DNA from: Chlorobiales bacterium Clorobi_01
GTDB lineage: Bacteria > Bacteroidota > Chlorobiia > Chlorobiales > Chlorobiaceae
DNA: 64,000 bases
Direction: 5' to 3'
Assembly: GCA_001602925.1 (NCBI GenBank)
Contig: LUZT01000001.1
Span: 1-64,000 of the forward strand
Shown here: positions 56,190 to 64,000 of the stretch, piece after piece
Position numbering within the stretch: position 1 is the first letter of the stretch
Layout of the letters: the number at the start of each line of letters is the position of its first letter
Program-made: the position numbers and the translations under genes
The notes under the pieces: model-generated
Seen by the model: only the letters and a program-made list of their open reading frames with translations
What the model was told of the DNA's origin: nothing
Database searches by the model: none

Positions 56190-56675
56190 ATGTTCAGAAA
56201 GCTTATCCGAAAATATTTCCAGGCCACCGGGCCGGAAACCGTACCAGAGGTCGATGTTATGAAATACTGCGGTACCTGGTATGAGATCGCCTCCATACCG
56301 AGCAAGCAGCAGCGCGGCTGTGTCAGCACGAAAGCCGAGTACACGCTTGACGCCGCGAAAGGTATGGTGATGGTGCGCAACTCGTGCAAGCGGAATGGCC
56401 GGGAGAAGTCAATCAGGGCGACCGCCGTGCCGGTTGAGGGCAGTGGCAACGCCAAGCTGATCGTCACTTTTTTCAGGTATATCAAAGCCGATTACTGGGT
56501 TATCGGGCTTGCCGAAGACTACTCGTGGGCACTGGTGTCGAATCCTTCCGCAACGCGCTGCTGGGTGCTGTCGAGAACGCCGTACATGGATGACGCTACC
56601 TATCGGCAACTGCTCGAGCAGTTGCGCCTGAAGGGAATCAATACGGATGAGCTGGCGAAGACCGTGCAAGCGTGA
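56190..56675 (+). CDS. Lipocalin family protein (Blc-like)
   Basis: 161 residues. The lipocalin signature [11 protein letters not shown] is at 27-37, with [13 protein letters not shown], then [17 protein letters not shown] and a C-terminal helix. Most bacterial Blc proteins are outer-membrane lipoproteins, but no lipobox is visible; the N-terminus is basic (FRKLIRKYF). Binds small hydrophobic ligands, identity unknown. Confidence 0.88.
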   Translation: MFRKLIRKYFQATGPETVPEVDVMKYCGTWYEIASIPSKQQRGCVSTKAEYTLDAAKGMVMVRNSCKRNGREKSIRATAVPVEGSGNAKLIVTFFRYIKADYWVIGLAEDYSWALVSNPSATRCWVLSRTPYMDDATYRQLLEQLRLKGINTDELAKTVQA

Positions 56676-56825
56676 GGCATCACAACATCGACGGATAAAT
56701 CCGATTTCGATCTGAAAATGGGAGAATGAGTTGCGCTTCGGGCGTTATTGCATTTGGAACAATGGGCTGTAATGGGATATTTTCCCGCCTCGACAATTGG
56801 CAATCAGTAATCTTGTTCCGATCGC

Positions 56826-57491
56826 ATGGACGCATTCTGGCTTTCCCTCGTCATGATTTTTCTCGCCGAGCTTGGCGACAAAACCCAGCTTGTGGCGCTC
56901 ACGCTCGCAACCTGCTACAACACGCGCGTCGTGCTGTGGGGCATTTTCTGGGCGACGCTTGCCGTGCATGTTTTTTCAGCGGGTATCGGCTGGTTTGTCG
57001 GCGGTCTTCTGCCGGGTGACTGGATCGCGTTCATCGCGGGTATCTCCTTCATCATTTTCGGTTTCTGGACGCTGCGCGGCGACAGCCTCGATGACGATGA
57101 GACGGGGGAGTGCAAAACCGGCGTCAATCCCTTCTGGATTGTTTTTTCGACCTTCTTCATGGCCGAGCTTGGCGACAAAACCATGCTCTCCACGATAAGC
57201 CTCGCTACCACAAACCCATTTCTTCCGGTCTGGCTCGGTTCGACTCTTGGTATGGTGGTGTCGGACGGTCTGGCCGTCATCGTGGGCCGGATGATGGGCA
57301 AGAACCTGCCGGAAAAGGCGATCCGCATTGGCGCTTCCGTCGTCTTCTTCCTCTTCGGCGCCTGGTGGATGTATGAAGGCGGCTCGAAATTTTCGCTGCC
57401 CGTCTGGTCCGCCGCCCTCTTGACGCTCGCCGTGGCCGCGCTCTTTTTCTTCCGCGATCTGCTCTTCAGGCAGCGAGGTAACGAGGCATGA
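56826..57491 (+). CDS. Gdt1/TMEM165-type cation transporter (UPF0016)
   Basis: 221 residues, about six membrane helices in two repeats, each with the family motif ELGDKT (residues 15-20 and about 116-121). Relatives transport manganese or calcium, often in photosynthetic organisms. The start ATG 56826 gives [20 protein letters not shown]. Ends 12 bp from the convergent HerA-like gene. Confidence 0.92.
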   Translation: MDAFWLSLVMIFLAELGDKTQLVALTLATCYNTRVVLWGIFWATLAVHVFSAGIGWFVGGLLPGDWIAFIAGISFIIFGFWTLRGDSLDDDETGECKTGVNPFWIVFSTFFMAELGDKTMLSTISLATTNPFLPVWLGSTLGMVVSDGLAVIVGRMMGKNLPEKAIRIGASVVFFLFGAWWMYEGGSKFSLPVWSAALLTLAVAALFFFRDLLFRQRGNEA

Positions 57492-57503
57492 GCCGCTGAC
57501 GAC

Positions 57504-60041
57504 CTACGATTCGTCTGCGGCTTCGTATGCCGGCAGATAGAGCGTTCCACCGCCGGAGGCCTGGTCAAGCGTGACCTGCCAGAAGGGAAGCCAACCGGTG
57601 GTCACGATCTGAATCATCACGTCGCTTCGCCGGGGCGCGATCTCCTCGGTTGTCAGCGCTGATTCCGGATGTTCCCATCGCGCGGTTATTTCTGCGGCCA
57701 GCCCCTTCAGTTCGGCTTCGATCTCCTCCTGCTGACGCTTCAGCTCCTCGATTGTTTCGACAGACTCATCAACCTCTGCTTTGGCGTTGGCTGTCATGCG
57801 CCGCCGATTGATGGCGGTGCTGATGCCCCGCGTGCTTTTCCGACCGAGGAAAAAGCCCAGCATGGTTTCTCCAAGACCGATCAGTTCACCAGCTTTACGG
57901 TTCTGATGCTCGGCCTCGTCCTGCGCCAGTTCACGCTCCTCTTTTTTGATCTTCTCGGCGATGCGTTCAAGCTGGGTGGCATACTTCTTTTCAAGCGCAT
58001 CGACCTCGTTGTCGCGCTGTTCACGCGCGGCCTGTTGGAGGCGGATGGTGAAGTCGCGCTCGCTTTCGCCCTCACCCTTGAACAGGCCCGTCGCCGGGTG
58101 GATCGAGAGCGGCAGGCGTTCGCGCCGGTAGAGAAAGTCGGAGAAGGAACGGCTGCACGCCGCCAGCTTTCGGGCATTGACGAGTGTTTCGGGCAGCGTT
58201 GCAAATCCGGCGGCCTTGGAGTCCGGGCGATCCGAAAGCTGATCCTGCATGGCAACGAGTGTCTGGCTTTTTTCCCAGTCGGGATTGCCAGCAGCATCGA
58301 ACTCCGTGCAGGCAAGCACAATGCGGCGGTTCTCGCTGATGCCTCGCTTGGCGTCAACGAAATCCACCGAAGCACAACCGATGAGCGCCGGTTCGTAGAG
58401 CAGTTCCGCCGAAGCAGGTGAGCCCTGGGAGCGCTTTGCGAGCGCCGCCGCCGGAGCGGTGGCTGCCGGGACGAAGAGCTGTTTGATCGAAGGATCGAGT
58501 CCCGGCGAAACAGCCGAATAGCCCGAAGGCATCGCTTTTGCTGCGCTCGGAGTCGCCGGAGTTTCGGCGATGGCCGGCGAAGCCGGGCGGGGCGAAGCTG
58601 TCGCCGGCTGCGCGGTCGAGCCGTTTTTATGCCCGGCCATGAGGGTTTTGATCTGCGGTCGGGTCATCGGGCCGGAAAGGAAGCTCATGGCCCAGCGGGT
58701 CTGGAAGATCACCGGGCGATCTTCGTGCACGTTGTGCATGAGGAAGACGCGTTTGCCGAGCTGGCTGATGACCGTGTCGAAATCGAATCCGGCATCCGAA
58801 CCGCCTGCCGTGCTGATGGCGCTTTTCAGCCCTTCGAGCACTCGTGCCTTGTCGCGCTCGGCCTGCAATTTGCCGATGAACCAGGTGCCGGTGTTGGTCA
58901 GCGCCTTGTAGTCCAGATCGACCGGGTTCTGCGTCACCAGCACGCAGCCGACGCCGAACGCGCGGGCCTGCTTGAGCATCGTCATGAGCGGCCGTTTCGA
59001 CGGCGGCTCGGAGACCGGCGGCAGGTAGCCGAACACCTCGTCGAAGTAGAGCAGCGCCCGGAGGCTGGAGGTGCCCTGCTGGGCGCGCGTCCAGGTCAGC
59101 ACGTTTTCGAGCAGCAGCGTGACGAAGAACATCCGCTCGTTCTCCGGCAGGTGCGCGAGCGAAAAGATTGCGACCCGTGGCCGGGCGTCGGTGGTGTAGA
59201 GCATGGAGGCGATGTCGAGCGCTTGGCCCGAGAGCCAGCTCTGGAACGACGGCGAGGCGAGCAGCGCGTTGAAGGACATGGCCAGCTCGAAGCGCTCTTT
59301 TTCGGGATAGAAAGTGTTGACGTCGAACACACCGATCTGCCGCATCGGCGGGTTCTGGATCGAGCCGATCAGTGTGGCCAGGTCAAGGTCGGTGCCTGCC
59401 CGCCAGAAGTGTTCGAAGATGCCGGAGAGCAGAATCGACTCGTGGCTCTTGACCGGATCGGCGTTGATGCCGACAAGCCCAAGCAGGGCGCTGACCGTGC
59501 CGGCGATGCGCTCGCGGATCGCTTCGGCCTCCGTATCGAAATCGAGCCTGGGAGCAGCCAGACTGCCGAGGATGTTTACCGGGATTCCGGCATCGGAGCC
59601 GGGCGTGTAAATCGTAAACTCTGCCGAATCTTTGAGTTCCCGGATCCGCTCCGGAGCGATGCCCCAGTCGGCCAGCCCGTTTTTCCACATCGAGGCGGTA
59701 GCAGCGGCAAGCTCTTCAGGACTTTGGCCTTTGCGCCGAGCTTCGTCCTGGTCGATCCACGGAAGGAAATCTTCGGGCAAAAGGTCGGGGAACTGCAAGA
59801 GCAGGTTGGTCATATCGCCCTTCGGATCGACGAGGATCACCGGCACCTTGTCGAGCGCCGCCTCTTCGAGCAGGTCGATGCAGAGACCGGTTTTGCCGCT
59901 GCCGGTCATGCCGACGCAGACTGCGTGGGTGGTCAGATCGCGGGCATCGTAATGCACCGGTTGCTCAAGCCGAGCGCCCGATTGCAGGTCATATTCAGCG
60001 CCGAGGTAAAACGAGCCGAGACGTTCTTCAGGGGCTTTCAT
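57504..60041 (-). CDS. HerA-like DNA-translocating ATPase
   Basis: 845 residues. An FtsK/HerA-superfamily ATPase with Walker A GMTGSGKT (44-51) and Walker B LLYFDEVFGYLPP (about 330-342), and DPKGD just after the first ATPase strand. The C-terminal ~250 residues are unusual: a charged coiled coil (about 675-785, EKIKKEERELAQDEAEHQNR) and a basic segment KSTRGISTAINRRRM. The family moves along DNA and in archaea pairs with the NurA nuclease, but no NurA is nearby. Bacterial stand-alone HerA relatives also occur in defence systems. Confidence 0.82.
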   Translation of the reverse strand: MKAPEERLGSFYLGAEYDLQSGARLEQPVHYDARDLTTHAVCVGMTGSGKTGLCIDLLEEAALDKVPVILVDPKGDMTNLLLQFPDLLPEDFLPWIDQDEARRKGQSPEELAAATASMWKNGLADWGIAPERIRELKDSAEFTIYTPGSDAGIPVNILGSLAAPRLDFDTEAEAIRERIAGTVSALLGLVGINADPVKSHESILLSGIFEHFWRAGTDLDLATLIGSIQNPPMRQIGVFDVNTFYPEKERFELAMSFNALLASPSFQSWLSGQALDIASMLYTTDARPRVAIFSLAHLPENERMFFVTLLLENVLTWTRAQQGTSSLRALLYFDEVFGYLPPVSEPPSKRPLMTMLKQARAFGVGCVLVTQNPVDLDYKALTNTGTWFIGKLQAERDKARVLEGLKSAISTAGGSDAGFDFDTVISQLGKRVFLMHNVHEDRPVIFQTRWAMSFLSGPMTRPQIKTLMAGHKNGSTAQPATASPRPASPAIAETPATPSAAKAMPSGYSAVSPGLDPSIKQLFVPAATAPAAALAKRSQGSPASAELLYEPALIGCASVDFVDAKRGISENRRIVLACTEFDAAGNPDWEKSQTLVAMQDQLSDRPDSKAAGFATLPETLVNARKLAACSRSFSDFLYRRERLPLSIHPATGLFKGEGESERDFTIRLQQAAREQRDNEVDALEKKYATQLERIAEKIKKEERELAQDEAEHQNRKAGELIGLGETMLGFFLGRKSTRGISTAINRRRMTANAKAEVDESVETIEELKRQQEEIEAELKGLAAEITARWEHPESALTTEEIAPRRSDVMIQIVTTGWLPFWQVTLDQASGGGTLYLPAYEAADES

Positions 60042-60157
60042 GATTCGGATGGGGATGAGGTTGCTGGTCGATTCGTTGCTTTAGTAAATAACGAAATAAG
60101 TTCCGATCTTTTCAACAGTCGTGCACTCATCCCGTCCGGGGTAAAACAGAATGATCA

Positions 60158-60826
60158 ATGACAAAACTCCTTGAACTCAGAGACCTTTCGTTCGGCTACG
60201 ACAAAGGCGGGCCGCCGGTTTTCGAGCATCTGTCGCTCGATGTCGGGAAAGGGGAGTTCCTCGTCGTCAAGGGGCCGTCAGGGAGCGGCAAGTCAACGCT
60301 GTTGCGCCTCATCTGCCGCCTGAACACGCCGCGTTCGGGTGCGATCCTCTTTCGGGGCCGCAACACAACGGAAATTCCGCCGCCGGAGTTGCGCTCGAAA
60401 GTGACCTATGTACCGCAGATTCCGCAGATGATTGACGGCACAATTCGCGACAATCTTTTGCTCTCCTTCACCTTCACCCAGGCTCAGCGCAAAAGTCCGC
60501 CGGATGATGCATCGCTGGAGCGGATGCTTGAAGCATTTTACCTGCAAGGTGTCGGGCTCGACCAGTCAGCCAATAAATTGTCAGTGGGCCAGAAGCAGCG
60601 CCTGTCGATTATGCGTGCCATTCTGACCGAGCCGGATGTGCTCCTGCTCGACGAGCCGACCTCGGCGCTCGATACCGAAAGCGCGAGCATGGTTTTTTCG
60701 ATTGTCGAACGGCTCAACACCGGAGAGGGCAAAACGGTGCTCATCGTTACGCACAGCGAATACCTGCCCGCGGTTCCGCAGGCCCGAAGCTGCACTTTCC
60801 GCAACGGAAAACTCGAATGCTCATGA
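60158..60826 (+). CDS. fetA: ABC transporter ATPase, FetA type
   Basis: 222 residues. Walker A GPSGSGKST (about 41-49), signature LSVGQKQRLS (Ser-Val-Gly-Gln variant), Walker B VLLLDEPTSALD. Its partner is the FetB-type permease whose ATG overlaps its TGA. E. coli FetAB is a putative iron exporter; related YbbLM-type pairs occur widely. Confidence 0.88.
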   Translation: MTKLLELRDLSFGYDKGGPPVFEHLSLDVGKGEFLVVKGPSGSGKSTLLRLICRLNTPRSGAILFRGRNTTEIPPPELRSKVTYVPQIPQMIDGTIRDNLLLSFTFTQAQRKSPPDDASLERMLEAFYLQGVGLDQSANKLSVGQKQRLSIMRAILTEPDVLLLDEPTSALDTESASMVFSIVERLNTGEGKTVLIVTHSEYLPAVPQARSCTFRNGKLECS

Positions 60827-61608
60827 ATCCGATCATCGAAATCTCCATACCGCAGCTGTTGCTGGCTTTGCTGTTCATCCTTGTCGCGCAGGCAACCTCG
60901 TTTGTTCAAAAGCTCGGTCTGAACAGGGATATTTCCATCGGAACCGTCCGCACGGTCTCGCAGCTCTTCCTGATGGGCTATGCGCTGACCTTCATTTTCA
61001 GAGCAGAGAACCTCTGGCTGACGCTCGGCATCTACGTCGTGATGGTCTTTTCGGCGGTGTTCATCGTGCGGGGGCGGGTGAAGGAAAAGCAGATTGCCTA
61101 CGAAGTGCCGACTTTTCTTACGATGCTGTCGAGCTACTTCCTCACGGCGCTCTTTGTTTCGTGGCTGGTGATTGGCGTGCATCCGTGGTGGGAGCCGCGC
61201 TACTTCATTCCGACAGCGGGTATGGTGATTGGCAACTCGATGTCGGCGCTGGCGATCTCCATCGAGCGCCTCTTCTCGCAGATGCGCCAGCAGCGCGAGC
61301 TGGTCGAAATGAAGCTCTGCCTCGGCGCGAACTACAAAGAGGCAAGCCGCGACATTTTCAAAGGGGCGGTCAAGGCGGGCATGATTCCGTCGATCAACGC
61401 CATGATGGGCGTCGGCCTCGTTTTCATTCCCGGCATGATGTCGGGTCAGATTCTCGCCGGAGCCGACCCGCTCATCGCCATCCGCTACCAGATCGTCGTC
61501 ATGTTCATGCTCGTCGGCTCGACGGCTATGAGCACGATCATTGTGACGCTTATTATTCGCCGCCGGTGTTTCGGGAAGAGTGAGGAGTTGGTGGTGTCGG
61601 CGGAGTAA
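60823..61608 (+). CDS. fetB: ABC permease, FetB type (UPF0014)
   Basis: 261 residues with about seven membrane helices and the family motifs GMVIGNSMSA (about 138-147), LCLGANYKEA and PSINAMMGVGLVFIPGMMSGQILAGADP. Starts at ATG 60823 inside the fetA stop (ATGA overlap); an in-frame ATG at 60817 is an alternative. Likely exports iron or a related metal with FetA. Confidence 0.9.
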   Translation: MNPIIEISIPQLLLALLFILVAQATSFVQKLGLNRDISIGTVRTVSQLFLMGYALTFIFRAENLWLTLGIYVVMVFSAVFIVRGRVKEKQIAYEVPTFLTMLSSYFLTALFVSWLVIGVHPWWEPRYFIPTAGMVIGNSMSALAISIERLFSQMRQQRELVEMKLCLGANYKEASRDIFKGAVKAGMIPSINAMMGVGLVFIPGMMSGQILAGADPLIAIRYQIVVMFMLVGSTAMSTIIVTLIIRRRCFGKSEELVVSAE

Positions 61609-61730
61609 TAGATAGAGATGCCATCTTCAAAGCTTTCACGATGACAATATGGTGAGATTTAAGGGCTGTTTATGAAATAGGAGAGAAAAAAATGTAAAAA
61701 GATGATTAGATCAATCTCTGGATAGAGAAT

Positions 61731-63056
61731 TTATTTTGGATGATTAATAATGCCTTTTTCAGGATCAAAAAAACCATCTGGCCATCCTTCAAGAGAGTAT
61801 TGAGTAAACTTTCCTTTGTAATTAATGTGATAAAAGATAAGAATGTAAAATATCTCAAGGCATGTCAGTATTTGATAGTACTGCTCTTCTGTTTTATTAA
61901 CACCTTCTGCCATAAACTCTGCATGATGTGACTTGTTTCTTGCTTTTGTCCAAATCGATAAATGCTTTATGTTTATAATGTTTAAATTTCTGAGAGAATT
62001 CAATGCTTGTTTTGGCGAAAATAAAAGAGCATTGTACAGTGAAGACGTGATTCTGCTTAAGGCTCTTTCATTTATATGAAAGGAAGAACTTGTAATTATA
62101 TTTATCGCCTCATCAATATTTTGACAAAATGACTTTTCAGGTAACCCAAGTTCATTATAAAGTTCTTTAAGCAAGCCCTCGATAGCAGTGGTTATCGTGA
62201 GGGCTCTGCTCTCAAAGCTATCGGCTGAAGAAGAGAAAATCCTATGCCAATACCTATAAGTAACAGAGAGAGGTTGTGTTATTTTTATGAAATATTTACT
62301 TATAAATTCATTGAGCGATTCAGGGTTGTGAATTATGAATCTTGGTAACGGCTGTTCAAGTTTAAGGTGTTTTGAAGTATTTTTCTGACTATAGATAACG
62401 GTTGTAAATGTATCTTTATTACCACTTGTTACAAGAACGGGGGCAAGATGTCTGCCTAAAGCAATGCTTAATGCTTCAAGGAATATTTTTATTTCTTCTG
62501 ATGGATTGCTTTTGTTTTTAAGTTCTGCATGTATTTCAATATAGTCTTCCTTTTCTTCGATTTCATATTTTGCCTCATCAATGTCCAGAGTGGTGATACT
62601 GATAAAACTTGAATATTTTCCTGACACATAAGCAGTTGCAAAATTATCGCCATCCTTGATAAGTAGTCTTTTTTCTGTGATTGAGATGCTGTTGATTTTC
62701 GTATCTATTAGGATTCCTTCATCGCTCACTTGTGGGCGGTTAGATATGTAAATATTTTTTGCTGTCCAAGTCCTGATGTGGCCAGTGATTGTTAAAGTGT
62801 AATAATGATGCCTTGGGATTACCGTTCCTGGTGCTAAATTAAATTCTTCTATAAAGTCGGATGATTGACCGATGGGGTTCTCGGTATTTGTATGAAATAG
62901 TTTTAGCCTTATCTCACCATTTTTATTTTGATATATCGTCCCTGGTCCTCGATACTGTTTAGGATTTTCATCTTTTTCTTGTTCGAGCAATATATCGAAA
63001 AAATCCACCTGGAAATTATTTTTCAATATAGTCTCAATTTTTTCTGGTGTGAACAT
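61731..63056 (-). CDS. ApeA-like HEPN-domain protein, candidate phage-defence gene
   Basis: 441 residues, AT-rich, standing alone between fetB and lgt. The N-terminal half (to about 230) is beta-rich, as in ApeA N-terminal domains. The C-terminal half is helical and ends in a HEPN motif Arg373-Asn-Lys-Ser-His-His378 (RN-x3-H), the RNase active site of HEPN toxins and ApeA-type proteins. ApeA is known as a single-gene antiphage defence of HEPN type. Base composition unlike its neighbours and its lone position support horizontal transfer. The ApeA assignment is by domain pattern; the RNase motif is directly visible. Confidence 0.65.
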   Translation of the reverse strand: MFTPEKIETILKNNFQVDFFDILLEQEKDENPKQYRGPGTIYQNKNGEIRLKLFHTNTENPIGQSSDFIEEFNLAPGTVIPRHHYYTLTITGHIRTWTAKNIYISNRPQVSDEGILIDTKINSISITEKRLLIKDGDNFATAYVSGKYSSFISITTLDIDEAKYEIEEKEDYIEIHAELKNKSNPSEEIKIFLEALSIALGRHLAPVLVTSGNKDTFTTVIYSQKNTSKHLKLEQPLPRFIIHNPESLNEFISKYFIKITQPLSVTYRYWHRIFSSSADSFESRALTITTAIEGLLKELYNELGLPEKSFCQNIDEAINIITSSSFHINERALSRITSSLYNALLFSPKQALNSLRNLNIINIKHLSIWTKARNKSHHAEFMAEGVNKTEEQYYQILTCLEIFYILIFYHINYKGKFTQYSLEGWPDGFFDPEKGIINHPK

Positions 63057-63100
63057 ATTTTCTGTCTAAATAGAGTTGGCACCTGAATATTTCAATCTCC

Positions 63101-63970
63101 TTACCTCTTCCCACCCCTCACAACATCAGCCTTCGTTGCCTGCGGCTTAGATAGCAGTACGATTCCCGCACCGACGGCTATCATCAAAAAGCACAAAACC
63201 TGACCCATCGAAAAATTCAAGAACACGAAGCCGAGCTGGGCGTCGGGTTCGCGGAAGAATTCGATGAAGAATCGCACCGTGCCATAGCCGATGAGGTAGA
63301 GGCCGGAGAGGTAGCCGGGCCATGGGGCTTTTTTGCGGATCGACCAGAGGATGACGAAGAGCACGATGCCTTCGAAGAACGCTTCGTAGAGCTGCGAGGG
63401 ATGGCGCAGCGCCACGGTTGGAGCGGCGGGGAAGTACATGCCGATGGCCGAGGTGGTCACGCGGCCATAAAGCTCTCCGTTGATGAAGTTGCCGAGCCGA
63501 CCAAAGGTGTAGCCAAGCGGCAGGGCGGGGATGAAAAGATCGACGGTTTTGAGAAAATCCACCTTGTGTGCCCGGGTGAAAAGCCATAAGGCGATGGCCA
63601 CACCGATCAGCCCACCGTGGAACGACATGCCGTTGATACCAGAGAAAGCGCAGGAGCCGTTTCCGAAATTGATTGGAATCAACGTACCGACAGGATCCTG
63701 AAGGAACCAGTCGAAACCATAAAATAATATATAGCCGACCCGGCCGCCGATCAGCACACCGCCCATCGCCCAGGTCAGGGCGTCGCTGGGAAAAGTTTTG
63801 TCGAATGGGAGCTTTTCGTTGGAAATTCTGTATTTCGAAAGCAGATAGACAATAGCGAAGGCCACGATGTACATGGTGCCGTACCAGCGGATGGCGATGC
63901 CGCCTATTGAAAAAATGACGGGATTCATCTGCGATGGGAGGTGCTGCCACCAGGTCGTGAAGTCGATCAT
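63101..63970 (-). CDS. lgt: Prolipoprotein diacylglyceryl transferase
   Basis: 289 residues, seven membrane helices. Adds diacylglycerol to the lipobox Cys of prelipoproteins; several lipoproteins in this window (cytochrome 18503, SOUL 40464) would be its substrates. Motifs: SFHGGLIG and the Lgt signature RLGNFINGELYGR (about 163-175). Starts at ATG 63970, 30 bp from the window end. Confidence 0.96.
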   Translation of the reverse strand: MIDFTTWWQHLPSQMNPVIFSIGGIAIRWYGTMYIVAFAIVYLLSKYRISNEKLPFDKTFPSDALTWAMGGVLIGGRVGYILFYGFDWFLQDPVGTLIPINFGNGSCAFSGINGMSFHGGLIGVAIALWLFTRAHKVDFLKTVDLFIPALPLGYTFGRLGNFINGELYGRVTTSAIGMYFPAAPTVALRHPSQLYEAFFEGIVLFVILWSIRKKAPWPGYLSGLYLIGYGTVRFFIEFFREPDAQLGFVFLNFSMGQVLCFLMIAVGAGIVLLSKPQATKADVVRGGKR

Positions 63971-64000
63971 TGAAACTTTTTTTGCGTTTTGGAGGGATTA

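Noticed and set aside
58629-60161. 510-codon plus-strand open frame
   Set aside because: It is opposite the HerA-like ATPase and runs into fetA's upstream region; the ATPase frame has Walker motifs and this one has none.

Overview
The gene content, order and base composition point to a green sulfur bacterium (Chlorobiaceae, most likely a Chlorobaculum-like organism). The clues are two adjacent rubredoxin genes near an argC-J-B-F-R-G cluster, START-domain lipid-binding proteins, a lipoprotein cytochrome c, a ferredoxin-fused nitroreductase, heptose kinase and lipopolysaccharide genes, weak Shine-Dalgarno use with many GTG/TTG starts, and a GC-rich background broken by a few sharply AT-rich islets. 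The assignment rests on gene content only; no database was searched.

Layout. 1-588 is non-coding and opens with a T-rich, C-poor tract. 0.6-4.6 kb holds an S41 peptidase, two START proteins and a heptose-phosphate kinase. 4.7-8.3 kb is the SRP/ribosome block ffh-rpsP-rimM-trmD-rplS. 8.4-11.3 kb has a MutY lacking iron-sulfur ligands, a decayed Mut7-C ubiquitin-like fragment and an acyl-CoA ligase. 11.8-17.0 kb is a cell-surface sugar operon: a YbhN-type membrane protein, a glycosyltransferase-like protein, a CMP-sugar synthetase, and KdnB- and KdnA-like enzymes that suggest 8-amino-Kdo or a related acidic sugar. 17.1-21.4 kb has a DUF2141 protein, a heavily frameshifted SRAP/YedK pseudogene, cytochrome c, nitroreductase, tRNA-Cys and rmuC. 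21.4-26.7 kb has palindromic repeats and sbcDC. 26.7-36.2 kb carries a DUF218 protein, an NlpC/P60 peptidase, a KefB-type antiporter, an NYC1/NOL-like reductase, a small STAS-like protein and a 1220-residue FAD/iron-sulfur dehydrogenase.

36.7-43.3 kb is the accessory stretch. It contains the C-terminal stub of a DNA methyltransferase, an AT-rich islet (leader ORF with a perfect palindrome, a membrane protein, an orphan nucleotide-sugar dehydrogenase), small unknown genes, a SOUL lipoprotein, an NTF2-like protein, and a membrane amidohydrolase whose catalytic domain is split by a transmembrane hairpin. 43.4-49.4 kb is the arginine operon on the minus strand, with a canonical ARG box upstream.

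49.5-64 kb has a phosphate-binding-protein-like gene coupled to a GGDEF diguanylate cyclase, a small membrane protein, two LolC/E permeases, two rubredoxins, a GNAT enzyme, a lipocalin, a Gdt1-type transporter, a HerA-like ATPase, fetAB, an AT-rich ApeA-like HEPN gene (candidate phage defence) and lgt.

The best candidates for undescribed biology are the split membrane amidohydrolase (41804-43303), the AT-rich islet at 37.1-39.2 kb, the NYC1/NOL-like reductase with its catalytic Tyr changed to His, and the HEPN gene at 61731-63056.
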